A stretch of DNA of 47,522 nt from Pseudomonadota bacterium (GTDB taxonomy: Bacteria; Desulfobacterota; WTBG01; JAPLJA01): contig JAPLJA010000228.1 of the NCBI GenBank assembly GCA_026388815.1, forward strand, positions 1 to 47,522, given 5' to 3'. The number at the start of each line of letters is the position of its first letter. Within the stretch, counting starts at the first letter, position 1. Below the pieces are notes generated by a model. That model was not told the origin of the DNA, ran no database searches, and was given only the letters and a program-made list of their open reading frames with translations. A program made the position numbers and the translations under genes. Shown here one piece after another: positions 1-9,764 of this stretch.

Positions 1-127
1 CACTTCTAATTGTATTTTTTGCTTTACTTTTGGTTTTTGCCCTGCTATGATTTAAGCCAAAATTGAGGGTTGGTCTGTAAGAAGCGGATATTTCTTATAA
101 ATTTACTTTAAGAAGAGGGTAAAAGCG

Positions 128-3100
128 ATGAAATTAAAAGAAATTGAGATCATCGGCTTTAAGTCTTTTGTTGACAGGGTAAATCTGCAACTCCTGCCGG
201 GGATAACCGTCCTGGTCGGGCCTAACGGTTGCGGCAAGAGTAATGTTGTTGATGCCATCAGATGGGCCATGGGGGAACAGAGCGCAAAGCATCTCAGAGG
301 GAAAAGTATGGAGGACGTTATATTCGATGGGAGTGAGACAAAAAAACCCCTGGGGATGGCTGAGGTATCGCTGATTTTTGAAAATAATAATGGCAGTGCG
401 CCTGCTGAATTCAGTTCATACAGTGAAATCATGGTTACCCGCAGGCTTTTTCGTTCAGGGGAGAGTGAATACTACATCAACAAGGTACCCTGCCGCCTAA
501 AAGACATTACGGAACTTTTCATGGATACCGGCGTGGGGACCAGATCATATTCGATCGTCGAGCAGGGAAAGGTTGAGATGCTCATCAATTCCAAACCTAT
601 GGATCGAAGGGTACTCCTGGAAGAGGCTGCCGGTGTATTAAAGTACAAGAGCAGAAAGCGTGAAGCCCTATCGAAGATGGACTCAACGAGACAGAACCTG
701 CTGCGGGTTAATGATATTCTTGTTGAGTTGACCACCCAGATGAGCGCACTTAAAAGGCAGGCGGGGAGATTAAAAGGATATCAACGTCTGAAGGAACGGA
801 TCAGAGAGACGGACCTAGTACTCTCAAGCAGGAAATATCGTGAAATGAGGATACAGGAGGAGGAGACGAACAAGGCACTCACGGCATTACAGGATGAAGA
901 AATAAAGCTCGATACCGAGGTAAAAAAAGCTGAGTCCATACTTGAGATAAAGAGACTTGAGCAGTATGAAAGAGAACAGTCGTTAGGTACACTTCAGAAG
1001 GAGCTATTTGATAATACCTCGCATATGCAGAAGTGTCTGAGCACTATTGAGTTCAGCCAGAAAGAGCTCTTCGAAATTAACAAGAGGAACGAGGCAGCCG
1101 AAAAAGAGCTGGAGGAACTCAGCCTCCAGATGGATAAAGAGAGCAGGGAAGTAGAAGAGCTGGAAAAGAGGGAAGGGGAGTACCAGGAACTTCTATCACG
1201 TGAAGAGGAGAACATACGGGGAAGAGAGTCAGCGCTCTCCCAGTTGAAGGAGGAGTACCACGAAAAACTGAGAACGATCGAAAACGAGAAATCAGCCCTG
1301 GTAGATCTTTTAACAGAGATTGCCCATGGTAAGAACTCCATGATCCACTATGAAAAAAATCTTGAAGATCTGAAAAGGCGCAGCGAGAAAACAAACAAGG
1401 AGAAAAGCGAAGTAACAACCAGATATGCCGAGATAAAAAAGAGGATAGATGCCCTAACTGAAGAATGCAGCCGTGTTAAGGAGGCAAAGGGTGACCTGGA
1501 GGCAAGAAGAAATAAAAAAGAAGAGGAATACCGGCATAGAGAAAAAACCGCTGAAGAAAAAGAAAAAACGTGCAAGCAAACGCAGGAAGTCCTTCAAAAG
1601 AACCGGATCCAATTGCATTCCTTTGAAGAGCTTGAACGGAAATACGAAGGCTATACCAGCGGCGTCCGCTCCTTAATGACGAGAAATGACGGAGAGAGCA
1701 ATCCGGGAAACGGACACTACAGGTTGCTGGCTGACTGTATCCGTATTGAACCCGGATATGAAATAGCTCTCGAAGCCGTTCTGGGTGAAAGGCTGCAATC
1801 CATTATCATGGAGGATTGGAACGAAGTCTGGGAAAGTATTGACTACTTGAAAAATAACTCCGGGGGGAGAGGCACCTTTATCCCTCTTCAGGCTCGTAAG
1901 GATGAGATCACCCGGGATGCCCCTGTCCCTCCCGCATTAGATGCTCAGCTTCTCTTAAATCTTGTCGATGTGGAAGGTGAAACTTCACCTGTTGTCCAAC
2001 GCCTCCTCCAAGGTGTATGGGTGGTAAAAGACCTGAAGGAAACTGTTGAGCTGCGTTCAGATGATAATCACCAGCTCTTCGTTACCAACGAAGGCACAGT
2101 ACTATACCCGTCCGGCATGGTCACCGGTGGAAATAAGGAAAGTCTGGATTCCGGCATCCTGAAGAGAAAGAGAAGAATACGGGAACTCACCAGATCAATC
2201 CATCACCTGGAGAAGGATTATGGTGATCAGGTGAAGACATATCAGGAAACATGCGGGCATGTAGCGGAAGCCAAAAGAGATTGTGCTGCTCTCCAGGAGG
2301 AGATTCAAGAAATAGCCCTTTCCTTAATACACAAAGAGCGTGATGGCATCCAGGCAGAGGAGGGATTGAGGGAGACGGAGCAGAGGCTTAAGCTCCTCCA
2401 CCTTGAAGAAGAAGAAATAGAGAGCCTGATTCAGGAAACTGAAAACGAGTACACGAATGTACAGGGCATCAAAGAAGAAAAGGAAAAGACAAAGTGTGAG
2501 AAAGAGAGCGCCCTGCATGACCTTCAGGATTCACTCCAGGGAATGGAAGAGGCTATGCAGAAAGAAGAAGGGGAAATCACACTCCTGAAGATCAACCAGG
2601 CTTCCCTCAGGGAAAAAAGGGAACATTGCCTGTCCCTCCTCCTTTCCAAGAAAGACCAGTTGGACAACCTCCTGGCGAGGATAGAATCCATACAAAAAAA
2701 GGTAAGGGATGAAGAGGAACGAGGGAAAGCACTCGAGGCTGCACTCAACGAGGCACAGGATGCGTTAGACGATCTGATACAGTCGGAGCAGATCCTGAAG
2801 AAAAAGGTTGATGAAGAGAAGGAGCTTGCGCAGCAGGGTCTCGAACATATTCATCAGATGGAAGAAAAACTTAAAGGACTCCGGAAGATGTTTATGGATG
2901 TCCAGCCCAGGTTAAATGAACTGAATCTCAAGCTCACTGAGTATCATCTGAATATGCACCACCTCAAGAATGACATCCAGGAAAAATATCACTTAGACCT
3001 TGAACCTCTCTGGGAAGAATTTTCCTCCAAGCGGGAAGAAGCTGATACGGAACTGGCCGGGATACTCCAGAGGCTCAAGGCAAAGCTGGAAAACTTTGGC

Positions 3101-3691
3101 GAAGTAAATCTCATGGCCCAGCAGGAGCTGGATGAGTTACAGAAGCGTCATGCATTTCTCTCCCAGCAGCATGAAGACCTGGAGCAGACCATGGAATCCC
3201 TGAAGAAGGTGATCAATAAGATCAATGCCACCATACGTGACAAATTTTTGGACACCTTCAATGCTGTCAACGAGAAATTCAAGGAGATTTTCCCAAAACT
3301 CTTCAGAGGAGGGCAGGCTGAGTTGATCTTGAGTGAGGAGAGTGGTATATTGGAAACAGGCATCGAGATCATCGCCCAACCACCGGGGAAAAGGTTGCAG
3401 AACATGGATCTCCTCTCAGGCGGGGAAAAGGCGATGACAGCGGTTGCGCTCCTCCTTGCTCTCTTTATGGTAAAACCGTCTCCTTTCTGTCTGCTCGATG
3501 AAGTTGACTCTCCCCTTGATGATATGAATACTTGCCGGTTTATAGAACAGTTGAAGGAGATGTCGGGGAATGATTCGAAGTTTATCCTCATTACCCACAA
3601 TAAGAAGACCATGGAGGGAGCCAACACCCTCTACGGCATAACGATGGAGGAGAAAGGCATCACAAAGGTCGTCTCCGTGAAGTTGAATTGA
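128..3691 (+). CDS. smc: Chromosome segregation ATPase SMC
   Basis: This is the long-arm ATPase of the bacterial condensin, which loads on DNA with ScpA and ScpB and compacts and separates chromosomes. The 1187 residues match the usual SMC length. The N-terminal head carries Walker A GPNGCGKS at residues 31-38. Two long, Lys/Glu-rich coiled coils (about 170-500 and 690-1010) flank a globular hinge (about 530-670). The C-terminal head has the ABC signature LSGGEKAMTA near residue 1097 and Walker B CLLDEVDSPLDD near 1121. The ATG follows AGAGGG at 8 nt. ftsY begins 22 nt after the stop. The partners scpA and scpB lie about 26 kb away on the other strand. The stop codon is TGA. Antisense open frames over this gene are codon-bias shadows. 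I see no convincing promoter in the 127 nt before it. Confidence 0.98.
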   Translation: MKLKEIEIIGFKSFVDRVNLQLLPGITVLVGPNGCGKSNVVDAIRWAMGEQSAKHLRGKSMEDVIFDGSETKKPLGMAEVSLIFENNNGSAPAEFSSYSEIMVTRRLFRSGESEYYINKVPCRLKDITELFMDTGVGTRSYSIVEQGKVEMLINSKPMDRRVLLEEAAGVLKYKSRKREALSKMDSTRQNLLRVNDILVELTTQMSALKRQAGRLKGYQRLKERIRETDLVLSSRKYREMRIQEEETNKALTALQDEEIKLDTEVKKAESILEIKRLEQYEREQSLGTLQKELFDNTSHMQKCLSTIEFSQKELFEINKRNEAAEKELEELSLQMDKESREVEELEKREGEYQELLSREEENIRGRESALSQLKEEYHEKLRTIENEKSALVDLLTEIAHGKNSMIHYEKNLEDLKRRSEKTNKEKSEVTTRYAEIKKRIDALTEECSRVKEAKGDLEARRNKKEEEYRHREKTAEEKEKTCKQTQEVLQKNRIQLHSFEELERKYEGYTSGVRSLMTRNDGESNPGNGHYRLLADCIRIEPGYEIALEAVLGERLQSIIMEDWNEVWESIDYLKNNSGGRGTFIPLQARKDEITRDAPVPPALDAQLLLNLVDVEGETSPVVQRLLQGVWVVKDLKETVELRSDDNHQLFVTNEGTVLYPSGMVTGGNKESLDSGILKRKRRIRELTRSIHHLEKDYGDQVKTYQETCGHVAEAKRDCAALQEEIQEIALSLIHKERDGIQAEEGLRETEQRLKLLHLEEEEIESLIQETENEYTNVQGIKEEKEKTKCEKESALHDLQDSLQGMEEAMQKEEGEITLLKINQASLREKREHCLSLLLSKKDQLDNLLARIESIQKKVRDEEERGKALEAALNEAQDALDDLIQSEQILKKKVDEEKELAQQGLEHIHQMEEKLKGLRKMFMDVQPRLNELNLKLTEYHLNMHHLKNDIQEKYHLDLEPLWEEFSSKREEADTELAGILQRLKAKLENFGEVNLMAQQELDELQKRHAFLSQQHEDLEQTMESLKKVINKINATIRDKFLDTFNAVNEKFKEIFPKLFRGGQAELILSEESGILETGIEIIAQPPGKRLQNMDLLSGGEKAMTAVALLLALFMVKPSPFCLLDEVDSPLDDMNTCRFIEQLKEMSGNDSKFILITHNKKTMEGANTLYGITMEEKGITKVVSVKLN

Positions 3692-3713
3692 TGTAAAGGC
3701 TGGTTACCACATA

Positions 3714-4658
3714 GTGTTTGGAAGAAAAAGGGAGAATGACGGGGAAAAGGGATTTTTCCTTAAACTTAAAGAAAGCCTGACCAAGACCAAGGAAAACCTG
3801 GTAAAAAAAGTCGATACCCTTCTCCTGGGCAGCAAAGAGATCAATGAAGAATTTTTAGAAGAGTTAGAAACTATATTGATCTCTGCCGATATTGGCATAA
3901 AAGCTACCCAGAAACTGGTTCAACGGGTAAAGGATAAGGCGCTCAGAAAAGAACTGGAGCAGCCAGACCTGGTTAAGGATTATCTGAAAAAAGAGGTTCT
4001 GGCAATCCTCCAGCAGCAGGAACATCCTCTGGTCATTCCTGGTAACGGACTTTTTACCATCATGACGATAGGAGTAAATGGGACGGGTAAAACTACTACC
4101 ATTGCCAAGCTGGCAAAGAAATGGAGCGAACAGGGAAGACATGTGCTCCTGGTTGCTGCGGATACTTTCAGGGCTGCAGCAGTAGATCAACTTGAAGTGT
4201 GGGGAAAAAGGGTTGGCTGTGAGGTAATTAAACAGCGGATGGGGGCGGACCCATCTGCAGTTGTGTTTGATGCCGTGCAGGCAGCGAAGTCTCGCCATGT
4301 TGACATCATGATTATCGACACAGCAGGCAGGCTCCATACCAAAGTAAACCTCATGGAAGAATTGAAGAAGATCAAACGGATTATCGGAAGAGAAGTAGAA
4401 GGGGCACCCCACGAAACGCTTTTGGTGCTTGATGCAACAACCGGCCAGAATGGCATAAATCAGGCCAGACAGTTTAAAGAGGCACTCGGGGTGAGTGGAA
4501 TTGTCTTGACCAAGCTCGATGGTACGGCAAAGGGAGGGATGATCATAGGAATCAGCGAAGAGCTCCAGGTGCCATTGAGATACATAGGGATAGGAGAGAA
4601 GATTGATGATCTGAGGGAATTTCAGGCCGAAGATTTTGTTGAAGCGCTATTCAGTTGA
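3714..4658 (+). CDS. ftsY: Signal recognition particle receptor FtsY
   Basis: FtsY is the membrane-associated GTPase that receives SRP-ribosome-nascent chain complexes and hands them to the Sec translocon. The 314 residues form an N domain (about 1-100) and a G domain. G1 is GVNGTGKTTT near residue 120, followed by ADTFRAAAVDQL, the DTAGR element and TKLDGTAKGG near the C-terminus. The long acidic A domain of E. coli FtsY is absent, as in many other phyla. The start is GTG at 3714, giving MFGRKRE, typical of short FtsY proteins. No strong ribosome binding site precedes it, so coupling to smc is likely. The smc-ftsY order is common in bacteria. The TGA stop overlaps the next start (TGATG). Confidence 0.97.
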   Translation: MFGRKRENDGEKGFFLKLKESLTKTKENLVKKVDTLLLGSKEINEEFLEELETILISADIGIKATQKLVQRVKDKALRKELEQPDLVKDYLKKEVLAILQQQEHPLVIPGNGLFTIMTIGVNGTGKTTTIAKLAKKWSEQGRHVLLVAADTFRAAAVDQLEVWGKRVGCEVIKQRMGADPSAVVFDAVQAAKSRHVDIMIIDTAGRLHTKVNLMEELKKIKRIIGREVEGAPHETLLVLDATTGQNGINQARQFKEALGVSGIVLTKLDGTAKGGMIIGISEELQVPLRYIGIGEKIDDLREFQAEDFVEALFS

Positions 4659-6190
4659 TGAAAGTACGACTCCGCTTATCTCTTATTCTCATTTCTTGCC
4701 TGTTATTCATAACCACTCATTCCCTCTCCTCATCAGAGGACGTTCAAGGAAGGAGGGAAACGTTCATGGAAAACTCAGGAAATAAACCTGAAATTCGCGA
4801 ACCGGTAGTTGCCGGATCATTCTACCCAGCAGATCCAAAAGCTCTCTCAAAGCAGATAAAGGAATTTCTGGATGCGGTACCTGCGATGAAAGTAGACGGT
4901 GAAATTATCGCCTTGATTGCTCCCCATGCAGGGTATATCTACTCAGGCCAGGTTGCAGCCTACACCTATAAGCTCCTTTTAAACAAACACTTTGATACGG
5001 TCATCGTCATCGCACCGAGCCATCATGTATATTTTCAAGGCGCATCCATCTATGCAAAAGGCGCCTTCCGGACCCCGCTTGGAATTATCCCGATTGATGA
5101 GGATATCTCACAGAAGATTATGAAGGAAAATCCTGCCATAACGTTTATGCCGCGGGCACACACTCAGGAACACTCCTTAGAGGTTCAACTCCCTTTTTTA
5201 CAGACTGTTCTCAGGGATTTTAAACTCGTACCCATTGTTATGGGGGACCAGAATCTGGAGAACTGTAAGACCATAAGTGATTCCCTTTTTAATGTCATAA
5301 AAGGAAAGAAGGTTCTCTTGGTAGCCAGTTCTGACCTCTCTCACTTTTATTCATATAACGAGGCAGTAAAGTTAGATGCTGTTGTTATCGATCATGTCAA
5401 GAACTTCGATCCCCGGGGTCTTGCCCGGGATATTTCGGCAGGAAAATGTGAGGCGTGCGGAGGAGGTCCGATCATCACAACCATGTTCCTTGCACAGAAA
5501 ATGGGGGCGAATAAAGCCCTTGTATTGAATTACGCCAATTCTGGAGATGTGACGCGGGACAAAAGCAGAGTAGTAGGATATCTTTCTGCTGCCTTATGCA
5601 AAGAGACAAAATCAGATCCCGGGAAGGGTGAGAATAAAAAGATAGGTACAGACCTCGGGTTGAGCGCTGAGGAAAAAAAGTATCTCCACCAGGTAGCAAA
5701 GACCGCTATTGAGAAACAATTGCTCGGAGAACCTCTGCCTCATTTTGACCCACCATACCCAAGGCTTCAGGAAAAGAGAGGAGCGTTTGTTTCGCTCCAC
5801 CGGCGGGGGCAGTTGAGGGGGTGTATCGGCTATCTCCAGCCATACAAACCTCTTTGTCAGACTGTTTCCGAAATGGCTACTGCTGCTGCTTTTCAAGACA
5901 GCCGGTTTAAGCCTTTACGGAAGGATGAATTCAAGGACTTGGAAATTGAGATATCGGTACTCACCCCTTTTCGAAAGATAACAGATATCAATGAAATCGC
6001 GATTGGCAAACATGGCATCTATATTATGAAGGGGTTTAATTCCGGACTGCTGTTGCCTCAGGTTGCTACCGAATACAAGTGGGATACCGAGACGTTCTTA
6101 GAGCATACCTGCCAGAAGGCCGGTCTGGATAAAGATGCCTGGAAAGATAAGAATACAGAGATTTATATCTTCTCCGCTGACATCTTCTAA
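4658..6190 (+). CDS. Exported Memo-AMMECR1 fusion protein (AmmeMemoRadiSam system B + A)
   Basis: Two families of unsettled bacterial function are joined in one 510-residue chain. Residues about 40-300 are a Memo-like domain: PVVAGSFYPADP, APHAGYIYSGQ, APSHH, QEHSLEVQLPF and SSDLSHF supply the His/Asp-rich metal-site residues seen in this extradiol-dioxygenase-like fold. Residues about 340-510 are an AMMECR1 domain with its RGCIGYLQP core near 387. The N-terminus is a short basic stretch followed by a long hydrophobic segment and a Ser-rich region, which reads as a Sec signal peptide. The chosen ATG at 4658 overlaps the ftsY stop; a TTG one codon earlier is less likely. The families are often found with a radical SAM protein, which is not in this window. 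The domain assignment is firm; the function and the periplasmic location are inferred. Confidence 0.9.
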   Translation: MKVRLRLSLILISCLLFITTHSLSSSEDVQGRRETFMENSGNKPEIREPVVAGSFYPADPKALSKQIKEFLDAVPAMKVDGEIIALIAPHAGYIYSGQVAAYTYKLLLNKHFDTVIVIAPSHHVYFQGASIYAKGAFRTPLGIIPIDEDISQKIMKENPAITFMPRAHTQEHSLEVQLPFLQTVLRDFKLVPIVMGDQNLENCKTISDSLFNVIKGKKVLLVASSDLSHFYSYNEAVKLDAVVIDHVKNFDPRGLARDISAGKCEACGGGPIITTMFLAQKMGANKALVLNYANSGDVTRDKSRVVGYLSAALCKETKSDPGKGENKKIGTDLGLSAEEKKYLHQVAKTAIEKQLLGEPLPHFDPPYPRLQEKRGAFVSLHRRGQLRGCIGYLQPYKPLCQTVSEMATAAAFQDSRFKPLRKDEFKDLEIEISVLTPFRKITDINEIAIGKHGIYIMKGFNSGLLLPQVATEYKWDTETFLEHTCQKAGLDKDAWKDKNTEIYIFSADIF

Positions 6191-6201
6191 CCAGAAGATG
6201 T
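6180..6201 (+). other. Intercistronic 9-bp hairpin at the memo/SBP junction
   Basis: A perfect inverted repeat, A-CATCTTCT then AACC then AGAAGATG-T, spans the stop codon of the upstream gene and ends directly before the ATG at 6202. No T-run follows, so it is not a standard terminator. It may affect translation coupling or mRNA stability; that is inference. Confidence 0.5.
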
Positions 6202-6255
6202 ATGACGTTTGATTTTGGACGAACAAATCCTGAATTGCGGCATGCGAAATATCAA

Positions 6256-7908
6256 ATGAACTCCAGACCCACTTATCGCCTTTCTTTTCCTATGTATTTA
6301 CTTATCCTAACTCTTATTCTTTTTTCAGGGTGCAGCAGGAAAAAAGGTGAAGAGGCAAAACCGGTATCGTATGATTCGAAACCCCCAGCCTACGGAGATA
6401 CCTTCGTTGACAGTTCAATCGGTGATGCGAGCAACCTGATACCTATCCTTTCTTCGGACAGCGCTTCTCATGACATTGCTTCACTCATCTACAACGGTCT
6501 GGTCAAGTACGATAAAGACCTCACTATCGTAGGAGATCTGGCTGAATCGTGGCAGATATCACCCGATGGCCTGGTCATCACCTTCAAACTGAGAAAAGGA
6601 GTAACGTGGCATGACGGGAAGCCATTCACTGCCAGTGACTGCCTGTTTACCTATCAGGTGATCGTCGACCCCAAGACACCCACTGCCTATGCCGAGGACT
6701 TCAAGCAGATCAAGAAAATAAAGGTAGTAGATGATTACACCCTGGAGGTTTGTTACGGCAAGCCCTTTGCCCCTGCGCTGGCGAGCTGGGGCATGACAAT
6801 GCTTCCACGGCACCTTCTCGAAGGCAAGGATATTACCAAAAGCCCGCTTTCAAGAAATCCTGTTGGCACCGGGCCTTACCGTTTCAAGGAATGGGTGACA
6901 GGCCAGAAAATCGTCCTGGAGGCGAATCCCGGTTATTTTGAAGGACGTCCTTACGTTGACCGCTATATTTACCGCATTATTCCTGATTCAGCTACCCTTT
7001 TCCTCGAACTGAAGTCCGTGAACGTTGACCGGATGGGTCTAACCCCCATACAGTACATGAGACAGACCGAATCACGGGAAATTCAATCAACCTTCAGGAA
7101 GTACCGCTACCTGTCATTCTCCTATACCTATCTCGGCTTCAATCTGAAAAACCCGCTCTTCATGGACAAGAGGGTACGGCAGGCAATCTCCTACGCCATT
7201 GACCGGCAGGAGATCATTGACGGTGTGCTCCTTGGATTGGGCAGGATAGCCACCGGGCCGTATAAGCCAGAAACATGGCAGTACAATCCTCATGTAAGGA
7301 AGTATCCCTATGACCCGGCAAAAGCGAGAGAACTGCTTGCTGAAGCCGGGTGGAGAGACAGCAATGAGGATGGCATACTTGAAAAAGACGGAAAGAATTT
7401 CCAGTTTACCATCTCAACCAATCAGGGCAACGACGTCAGGTCCAAGAGCGCCGAGATAATTCAGCGGCGGCTGAAGGAGGCTGGAGTTGATGTAAAGATA
7501 CGAATCGTCGAATGGGCAACCTTCATCAAAGAGTTTATCAACAATAGGAAATTTGAAGCAGTAATCCTTGGCTGGACCATTCCTCAGGACCCAGACCTTT
7601 ACGATATATGGCATTCAAGCAAGACGAAACCAGACGAACTTAACTTTATCACTTACAAGAATATAGAGGTTGATGCGCTGCTCGAGAAGGGCAGGGGGAC
7701 ATTCAACCAGGATGAACGGAAGCGATGTTACGACCGGATCCAGGAAATCCTGGCAGAGGAACAGCCCTATGCCTTTCTCTTTGTCCCTGATGCGCTCCCC
7801 ATTATCCATGCCCGGTTCAGAGGAATTGAGCCGGCACCTGCCGGGATCAATTATAACTTTATCAAGTGGTATGTCCCCACGGATGAGCAGAAATATCGTG
7901 ACAGGTAA
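6256..7908 (+). CDS. Peptide ABC transporter substrate-binding lipoprotein (SBP family 5)
   Basis: This is a DppA/OppA-type solute receptor for oligopeptides or similar ligands, lipid-anchored in the periplasm. From ATG 6256 the protein has 550 residues and a good lipoprotein signal: a basic start, the core [12 protein letters not shown], and Cys26 as the lipidated residue. Family hallmarks follow: a segment around [31 protein letters not shown], the [11 protein letters not shown] region, and a C-terminal lobe with [16 protein letters not shown]-like residues. An in-frame ATG at 6202 would add 18 residues, including acidic ones, before the signal peptide and would lie against the hairpin at 6180-6201, so I prefer 6256. 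Neither start has a strong Shine-Dalgarno sequence. Two permease genes follow directly. The ligand cannot be read from sequence. Confidence 0.93.
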   Translation: MNSRPTYRLSFPMYLLILTLILFSGCSRKKGEEAKPVSYDSKPPAYGDTFVDSSIGDASNLIPILSSDSASHDIASLIYNGLVKYDKDLTIVGDLAESWQISPDGLVITFKLRKGVTWHDGKPFTASDCLFTYQVIVDPKTPTAYAEDFKQIKKIKVVDDYTLEVCYGKPFAPALASWGMTMLPRHLLEGKDITKSPLSRNPVGTGPYRFKEWVTGQKIVLEANPGYFEGRPYVDRYIYRIIPDSATLFLELKSVNVDRMGLTPIQYMRQTESREIQSTFRKYRYLSFSYTYLGFNLKNPLFMDKRVRQAISYAIDRQEIIDGVLLGLGRIATGPYKPETWQYNPHVRKYPYDPAKARELLAEAGWRDSNEDGILEKDGKNFQFTISTNQGNDVRSKSAEIIQRRLKEAGVDVKIRIVEWATFIKEFINNRKFEAVILGWTIPQDPDLYDIWHSSKTKPDELNFITYKNIEVDALLEKGRGTFNQDERKRCYDRIQEILAEEQPYAFLFVPDALPIIHARFRGIEPAPAGINYNFIKWYVPTDEQKYRDR

Positions 7909-7922
7909 TCGAGGGAGAGAAG

Positions 7923-8897
7923 TTGTTTGCTTATCTGGCTAAGCGGCTGATCTTGATGCTACCTCTCTTTTTTGGTATTACCCTGATTTCTTTTTTCGTA
8001 ATCCACCTTGCCCCCGGATCACCTACTGACCTCCAGACACAGATGAATCCCAAAGTCTCAACAGAAGCCATCCAGAGGCTCAGGGCATTCTACGGGCTGG
8101 ATAAGCCACTCCATGTCCAGTACTTCATCTGGTTAAAGAAACTTACAAAACTTGATTTTGGCAATTCATTTTCTCCGGATAACAGAAAAGTAATTGATAA
8201 AATTGCAGAGAGGATCCCGGTAACGATTATGATCAATGTGCTCTCCCTGTTTCTTATCCTTATTGTTGCTATACCCATAGGGGTGTTATCAGCTACCCAT
8301 CAGAACTCTTTTTTTGATAAGTTCACTACCGTCTTTGTCTTCGTTGGGTTTGCCGTACCAACCTTCTGGCTTGCGCTGCTCCTCATGATTCTGTTCGGGG
8401 TGCAGCTCGGATGGCTCCCCATCTCAGGCATAAAATCTTTAGGCTATGAGCCTTCTTCTCTTTTCATGATTATCCTGGATCGGACAAAACACCTTATACT
8501 CCCTGTTCTGCTTTCAGCATTTGGTGGACTTGCTGGTTTTTCCCGCTATGTCAGGTCAAACATGCTGGAGGTGATCAGGCAGGATTATATCAAGACCGCA
8601 CGAGCCAAGGGTTTATCCGAACGAACAGTTGTGTATCATCATGCCCTGAGGAATGCCCTGCTGCCGGTGATTACCATCCTCGGTCTCTCTGTTCCCGGAT
8701 TAATAGGAGGGAGTGTGATCTTCGAAACCATTTTTGCAATCCCTGGCATGGGGCAGCTTTTTTACTGGAGCGTTATGTCACGAGACTATTCGGTGATCAT
8801 GGGTATTCTGGTAATCGGTGCGTTCCTTACGTTGATCGGAAACCTCCTTGCCGATCTTTCCTATTCACTGGCTGATCCAAGGATCAGGAATACATAA
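7923..8897 (+). CDS. Peptide ABC transporter permease, DppB type
   Basis: This is one of the two inner-membrane subunits forming the peptide channel. The 324 residues contain an N-terminal membrane segment, the typical HLAPGSPTD extracytoplasmic motif, and about five more membrane spans. The cytoplasmic EAA loop, which docks the ATPase, is seen in [16 protein letters not shown] near residues 220-235. The start is TTG at 7923, 14 nt after the SBP stop, with GAGGGAGAG just upstream. It lies between the binding protein and the second permease, so it belongs to one transporter. The substrate is unknown; related systems carry dipeptides, oligopeptides or nickel. Confidence 0.95.
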   Translation: MFAYLAKRLILMLPLFFGITLISFFVIHLAPGSPTDLQTQMNPKVSTEAIQRLRAFYGLDKPLHVQYFIWLKKLTKLDFGNSFSPDNRKVIDKIAERIPVTIMINVLSLFLILIVAIPIGVLSATHQNSFFDKFTTVFVFVGFAVPTFWLALLLMILFGVQLGWLPISGIKSLGYEPSSLFMIILDRTKHLILPVLLSAFGGLAGFSRYVRSNMLEVIRQDYIKTARAKGLSERTVVYHHALRNALLPVITILGLSVPGLIGGSVIFETIFAIPGMGQLFYWSVMSRDYSVIMGILVIGAFLTLIGNLLADLSYSLADPRIRNT

Positions 8898-8914
8898 TTC
8901 AAGGAACAAAGCCT

Positions 8915-9763
8915 ATGAAAGAGCATGGACTCTGGGCAGAATCTTTCAGGCGGATCAAAAAGGACAGGCTCGCTGTGAGCGGTGGTATCCTGGTCATTAT
9001 CCTTTTTCTCTGCTCTTGCTTTGCCCCGATGATTGCACCATACGACCCAGGTGAGATCAACGTAAAGGAAGTTATTTCACCCCCGAGCCTGAAGCACCTG
9101 ATGGGGACCGACCAGCTGGGCAGGGATGTATTGAGCCGGGTCATCTGGGGCTCGAGGATATCTCTTAAGGTCGGTTTCATAGCTGTAGGAATTGCAGTAT
9201 TGATCGGTATGATTCTCGGGGCAGTCTCAGGTTACTATGGAGGCTGGGTTGACAGCCTGGTCATGAGGTTTGTGGATATCATGCTCTGCTTTCCGACCTT
9301 TTTCCTGATCCTTGCCGTTATCGCTTTCCTTGAACCTGATATATGGAATATCATGGTCGTGATCGGACTGACTGGCTGGATGGGGGTAGCGCGACTGGTG
9401 AGGGCGGAGTTTATGAGCCTCCGTGAGCGTGAATTTGTCCTGGCAGCAAAGGCGCTTGGATCAAGCAACATGAGGATCATCTTCATCCAGATACTCCCCA
9501 ATGCACTTGCTCCGGTTCTGGTATCAGCCACTCTCGGAGTTTCTGGAGCAATCCTTACCGAATCAGCGCTCAGTTTCCTGGGTATAGGAGTCCAGCCGCC
9601 CATACCAAGCTGGGGTAATATACTGAGCGCCGGCAAAGATAATATTGATATTGCCTGGTGGCTTTCCCTGTATCCTGGCCTGGCCATTCTGATTACCGTC
9701 CTGGCATACAACCTGCTCGGTGAAGGCATTCGTGACGCTTTAGACCCACGGTTGAAAATATAA
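8915..9763 (+). CDS. Peptide ABC transporter permease, DppC type
   Basis: This is the second channel subunit of the peptide importer. The 282 residues start with a cytoplasmic stretch (SFRRIKKDRLAVSG) and a first membrane span, followed by the family motif HLMGTDQLGRDVLSRVIWG. The EAA loop is EFVLAAKALGSSNMRI, and the C-terminus has GEGIRDALDPRLK. The ATG is preceded by AAGGA. No DppD/DppF ATPase genes follow: the next gene, tilS, begins 1 nt after the stop. The ATPases must be encoded elsewhere or shared with another transporter. Confidence 0.95.
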   Translation: MKEHGLWAESFRRIKKDRLAVSGGILVIILFLCSCFAPMIAPYDPGEINVKEVISPPSLKHLMGTDQLGRDVLSRVIWGSRISLKVGFIAVGIAVLIGMILGAVSGYYGGWVDSLVMRFVDIMLCFPTFFLILAVIAFLEPDIWNIMVVIGLTGWMGVARLVRAEFMSLREREFVLAAKALGSSNMRIIFIQILPNALAPVLVSATLGVSGAILTESALSFLGIGVQPPIPSWGNILSAGKDNIDIAWWLSLYPGLAILITVLAYNLLGEGIRDALDPRLKI

Positions 9764-9764
9764 C

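Noticed and set aside
3148-3627. 159-codon open frame antisense to the 3' part of smc
   Set aside because: It covers the strongly conserved SMC C-terminal head, so the plus strand is the coding one.
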